From the NCBI GenBank assembly GCA_003557485.1, contig PWOI01000074.1:1-8305 (forward strand): 8,305 nucleotides of DNA. Reading direction: 5' to 3'. Both the position numbers and the translations under genes were made by a program. The notes beneath the pieces are model-generated. The model was not told the origin of the DNA. It did not search any database and was given only the letters and a program-made list of their open reading frames with translations. Positions within the stretch are counted from its first letter, which is position 1, and the number at the start of each line of letters is the position of its first letter. This DNA is from Elusimicrobiota bacterium (GTDB taxonomy: Bacteria; CG03; SLGR01; PWQF01). Below are positions 6,355 to 8,305 of this stretch, piece by piece.

Positions 6355-7836
6355 ATGACTGAAGTAGTTTTAATCAATCCTCCGGATTTTATTAAGGGAG
6401 AGGGTAAATTTTTTTCAAAATTTCTTTCAAGAGAGAAGATCCTTCCGCCCCTGGGACTGGCTTACATTGCTTCTGTCCTAAAACAAAACGGGATAAGTGT
6501 AAAAATAATAGACATAAATGCGCTTGGAGTTCCCGGCAAAAGATTGAAAGAGATTTTAGTAATGATGAACCCTTCTATAGTGGGGATTACCTGCAATACT
6601 TTTACCTTTCGTGCCGCCATGGATACAGCAAGAATAGTTAAAGATTCTCTCCCGGGGGTTTTTCTTGTTATGGGGGGGCCTCATATTACCGTTTTAGGAG
6701 AGGAAACACTGAGATATCATAAGGAAATAGATTGCGGGATCGTATCCGAAGGAGAGGCGCCCATGCTGGAGGTTGCCAGGGAATATCTTTCCGGAGGAAA
6801 CTGGTGTGCGACCGATAATATTATATACCGGAAAAACGGTTGCGTAATTACAAATAGAAGAAATGACAGGCCTGCTGAAGTCAACTCCATTCCCATGCCA
6901 GCCCGGGAACTTCTTCCTGAGAACTCTTATCGCGAGTTCTTTTCACATGGAAAAACTACCAGCCTGGTTACTTCCAGAGGATGCGCTTTCGCATGCGCGT
7001 TCTGCGCAAAATGGCTGAAAAGCGGATTACGGCTGAGGTCCCCTGAGAACATAATTCTGGAATTGGAAAAGCTGGTAAACGGGTGCGGGTATAGGAATAT
7101 TATTTTTTATGATGACACTTTTACTGTATCGGAGGATAGGATAAGAAAATTATGCAGATTGATTATAGGCAGGAGACTGAAATTCAGATGGAGCTGTTTT
7201 ACCCGGGCAGACCGTATAAATCCGGACCTGCTACTGGATATGAGAAAAGCAGGCTGCCGAAGGGTATCACTGGGTATTGAATCCGCTTCCCAAAGAGTGC
7301 TGGATAATCTGAAAAAGGGGATAAGTATGGAGGATGCGGCAAGAGCAGTCAGGCTTATAAGGGAAGCTGGAATCCAGTCTGTTGCTTACTTTATGTATGG
7401 GTCACCCGGAGACACTCCCGGAACAATGAAACAGACCTTCAGATTTTCCCGGGAACTTCAGCCGGATTATGCTTATTATTCAATTACCATACTGCATCCC
7501 GGGACAGAGTTATACGACTATGCCGAAGAGAGAGGGTATATATCCAGAGATTACTGGAGGCAGTATGTAGAGCGGAACGGAAGTTTCCCCGGCCGGCCTC
7601 CTTATCTTATTGAACGGGGTGTGACTCCGGAATTTCTTGAGAGATTTCAAAGAAATTCTTACTTGTTTTTTTATATGCGACCGGGTTATATTTTAAAAAA
7701 GATTTTACATAATAAAGGGAAAGAAAGCATTAAAGTTTTTTTTAAGGTATCCAGGATTGCTTTTGCTCTGGCAGGAAACTTTATATACTTAAAGATACTC
7801 AGGATACTTAAAAAAGGTAGCCTGAAAGGAGCATAA
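6355..7836 (+). CDS. B12-binding radical SAM protein
   Basis: A complete 493-residue cobalamin-dependent radical SAM enzyme. The start MTEVVLINPPD is canonical, and an in-frame TGA lies directly before the ATG, so no earlier start is possible. The B12 domain has D53-I-N55-A-L-G58 in the DxHxxG position (Asn for the ligand His), GGPH at 107-110 and SEGE at 131-134. The barrel has C210, C214 and C217 (CxxxCxxC), DD at 253-254, GIE at 307-309, SPGDT at 350-354 and HPGTELY at 381-387. The C-terminal ~70 residues, after a YLIERG segment, are strongly basic and hydrophobic. No Shine-Dalgarno site is visible; the 165-base leader instead holds three inverted repeats. It follows the SGNH gene on the same strand and is probably in the same transcription unit. 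The chemistry is likely methylation, cyclisation or C-C bond formation on an unknown, possibly lipid, substrate. Confidence 0.95.
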   Translation: MTEVVLINPPDFIKGEGKFFSKFLSREKILPPLGLAYIASVLKQNGISVKIIDINALGVPGKRLKEILVMMNPSIVGITCNTFTFRAAMDTARIVKDSLPGVFLVMGGPHITVLGEETLRYHKEIDCGIVSEGEAPMLEVAREYLSGGNWCATDNIIYRKNGCVITNRRNDRPAEVNSIPMPARELLPENSYREFFSHGKTTSLVTSRGCAFACAFCAKWLKSGLRLRSPENIILELEKLVNGCGYRNIIFYDDTFTVSEDRIRKLCRLIIGRRLKFRWSCFTRADRINPDLLLDMRKAGCRRVSLGIESASQRVLDNLKKGISMEDAARAVRLIREAGIQSVAYFMYGSPGDTPGTMKQTFRFSRELQPDYAYYSITILHPGTELYDYAEERGYISRDYWRQYVERNGSFPGRPPYLIERGVTPEFLERFQRNSYLFFYMRPGYILKKILHNKGKESIKVFFKVSRIAFALAGNFIYLKILRILKKGSLKGA

Positions 7837-7888
7837 GCACAGTATCGGGGAGTTTAAGATTTTTACTATAGAAACTAAAATACTTTAA

Positions 7889-8305
7889 ATGAGATATATA
7901 AAGGCCATTTTATTTATATCAGTACTGTTTTATCTTGTCGGGATCTTGGATATTAATTTTCACGGCGCCGATGAGCCCATTTATTTCGCCTATACTGCCA
8001 GCTTAATTGATGACGGAGATTTAAATATTGTTAACTACTACCCTGCGCATACATTAATTGTAAGCCCTACATATAACTTTCCGGCAGCTACCAGCCACGG
8101 GGGGGTGGTTCTGTGGGCCCCGTTTTATACGTACGCCCGCACACTGTACTCTGCGGCAGTAAGACTTGGTATCCCCGGTATTGCCTCTGCCGGGCTTGAG
8201 AAGTTAAGCAAATGTGTGCTCTCATTCAGCAACCTTATTGCGGGAATCCTTTTTATTGTCTTTACTTTCTTTCTTGAATCGGGGTGCTTTATAAAAAAAC
8301 ATGTG
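7889..8305 (+). CDS. N-terminal part of a polytopic membrane protein, probable PMT/ArnT-like glycosyltransferase
   Basis: An ATG at 7889, with TAA directly before it in frame, opens 139 codons without a stop to the window edge. The product starts MRYIKAILF and has a transmembrane helix at about residues 4-20. A loop with HGADEP follows (D28-E29), then a DDGDLN stretch, SHGGVVLWAPFY at 69-80 and a second long hydrophobic helix at about 110-128. Acidic residues in the first outer loop and the later H-x-G...APF segment are typical of GT-C enzymes such as the PMT_2 and ArnT-like families. These transfer sugars from polyprenyl-phosphate donors outside the membrane. Only about a quarter of a typical protein is present, so the family call is tentative. 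The 52-base gap after the preceding gene and the shared strand suggest co-transcription; there is no visible Shine-Dalgarno site. Confidence 0.7.
   Translation, partial: MRYIKAILFISVLFYLVGILDINFHGADEPIYFAYTASLIDDGDLNIVNYYPAHTLIVSPTYNFPAATSHGGVVLWAPFYTYARTLYSAAVRLGIPGIASAGLEKLSKCVLSFSNLIAGILFIVFTFFLESGCFIKKHV

Noticed and set aside
1-8305. CRISPR array, tRNA, rRNA, insertion sequence or attachment site
   Set aside because: No regularly spaced direct repeats, clover-leaf sequence, transposase motifs or flanking terminal repeats were seen. The only large repeat is the diverged paralogous pair.

Overview
The window carries a run of enzyme genes, all on the + strand, with two genes cut by its edges. 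Three are cobalamin-binding-domain radical SAM enzymes (one 5'-truncated by the window edge). A fourth has kept only the cobalamin-binding half. With them are a PaaK/CapK-type adenylate-forming enzyme, a membrane-anchored SGNH hydrolase-like protein and the start of a polytopic protein resembling membrane glycosyltransferases. GC content looks moderate to low (about 40% by eye). Dense B12-radical SAM genes, patchy Shine-Dalgarno sites and a sigma70-type promoter suggest an anaerobic Gram-negative-type or candidate-phylum bacterium (Omnitrophota or a similar lineage is possible). That placement is inference; no taxonomic marker is present.

Layout. Bases 2-2018 hold a tandem pair of paralogues. 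The first (open to the left edge, stop at 1465) has both domains. The second (1473-2018) aligns to it without gaps at about 62% identity over 167 residues, then stops where the radical SAM domain should begin. A third, more distant B12-radical SAM gene follows (2074-3549). A 186-bp gap contains an exact consensus promoter, TTGACA-N17-TATAAT (3596-3624), which probably starts a second transcription unit. That unit would hold the PaaK-like ligase (3736-5046), the SGNH protein (5218-6189), a fourth B12-radical SAM gene (6355-7836) and the membrane protein (7889 to the right edge). The 5147-5221 and 6190-6354 intervals hold a possible small coupled ORF and a set of inverted repeats.

How the genes could work together (inference). 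B12-radical SAM enzymes of this type often act on lipids, tetrapyrroles and other unreactive carbons, by methylation, cyclisation or C-C bond formation. The three complete radical SAM proteins end in basic, hydrophobic tails that could sit on a membrane. An adenylate-forming enzyme could activate a carboxylic acid. The SGNH protein and the PMT-like protein would act at or outside the cytoplasmic membrane. Together they read as a pathway that builds or tailors a lipid or an envelope glycan. No substrate can be named from sequence alone, and I do not recognise the locus as a described system.
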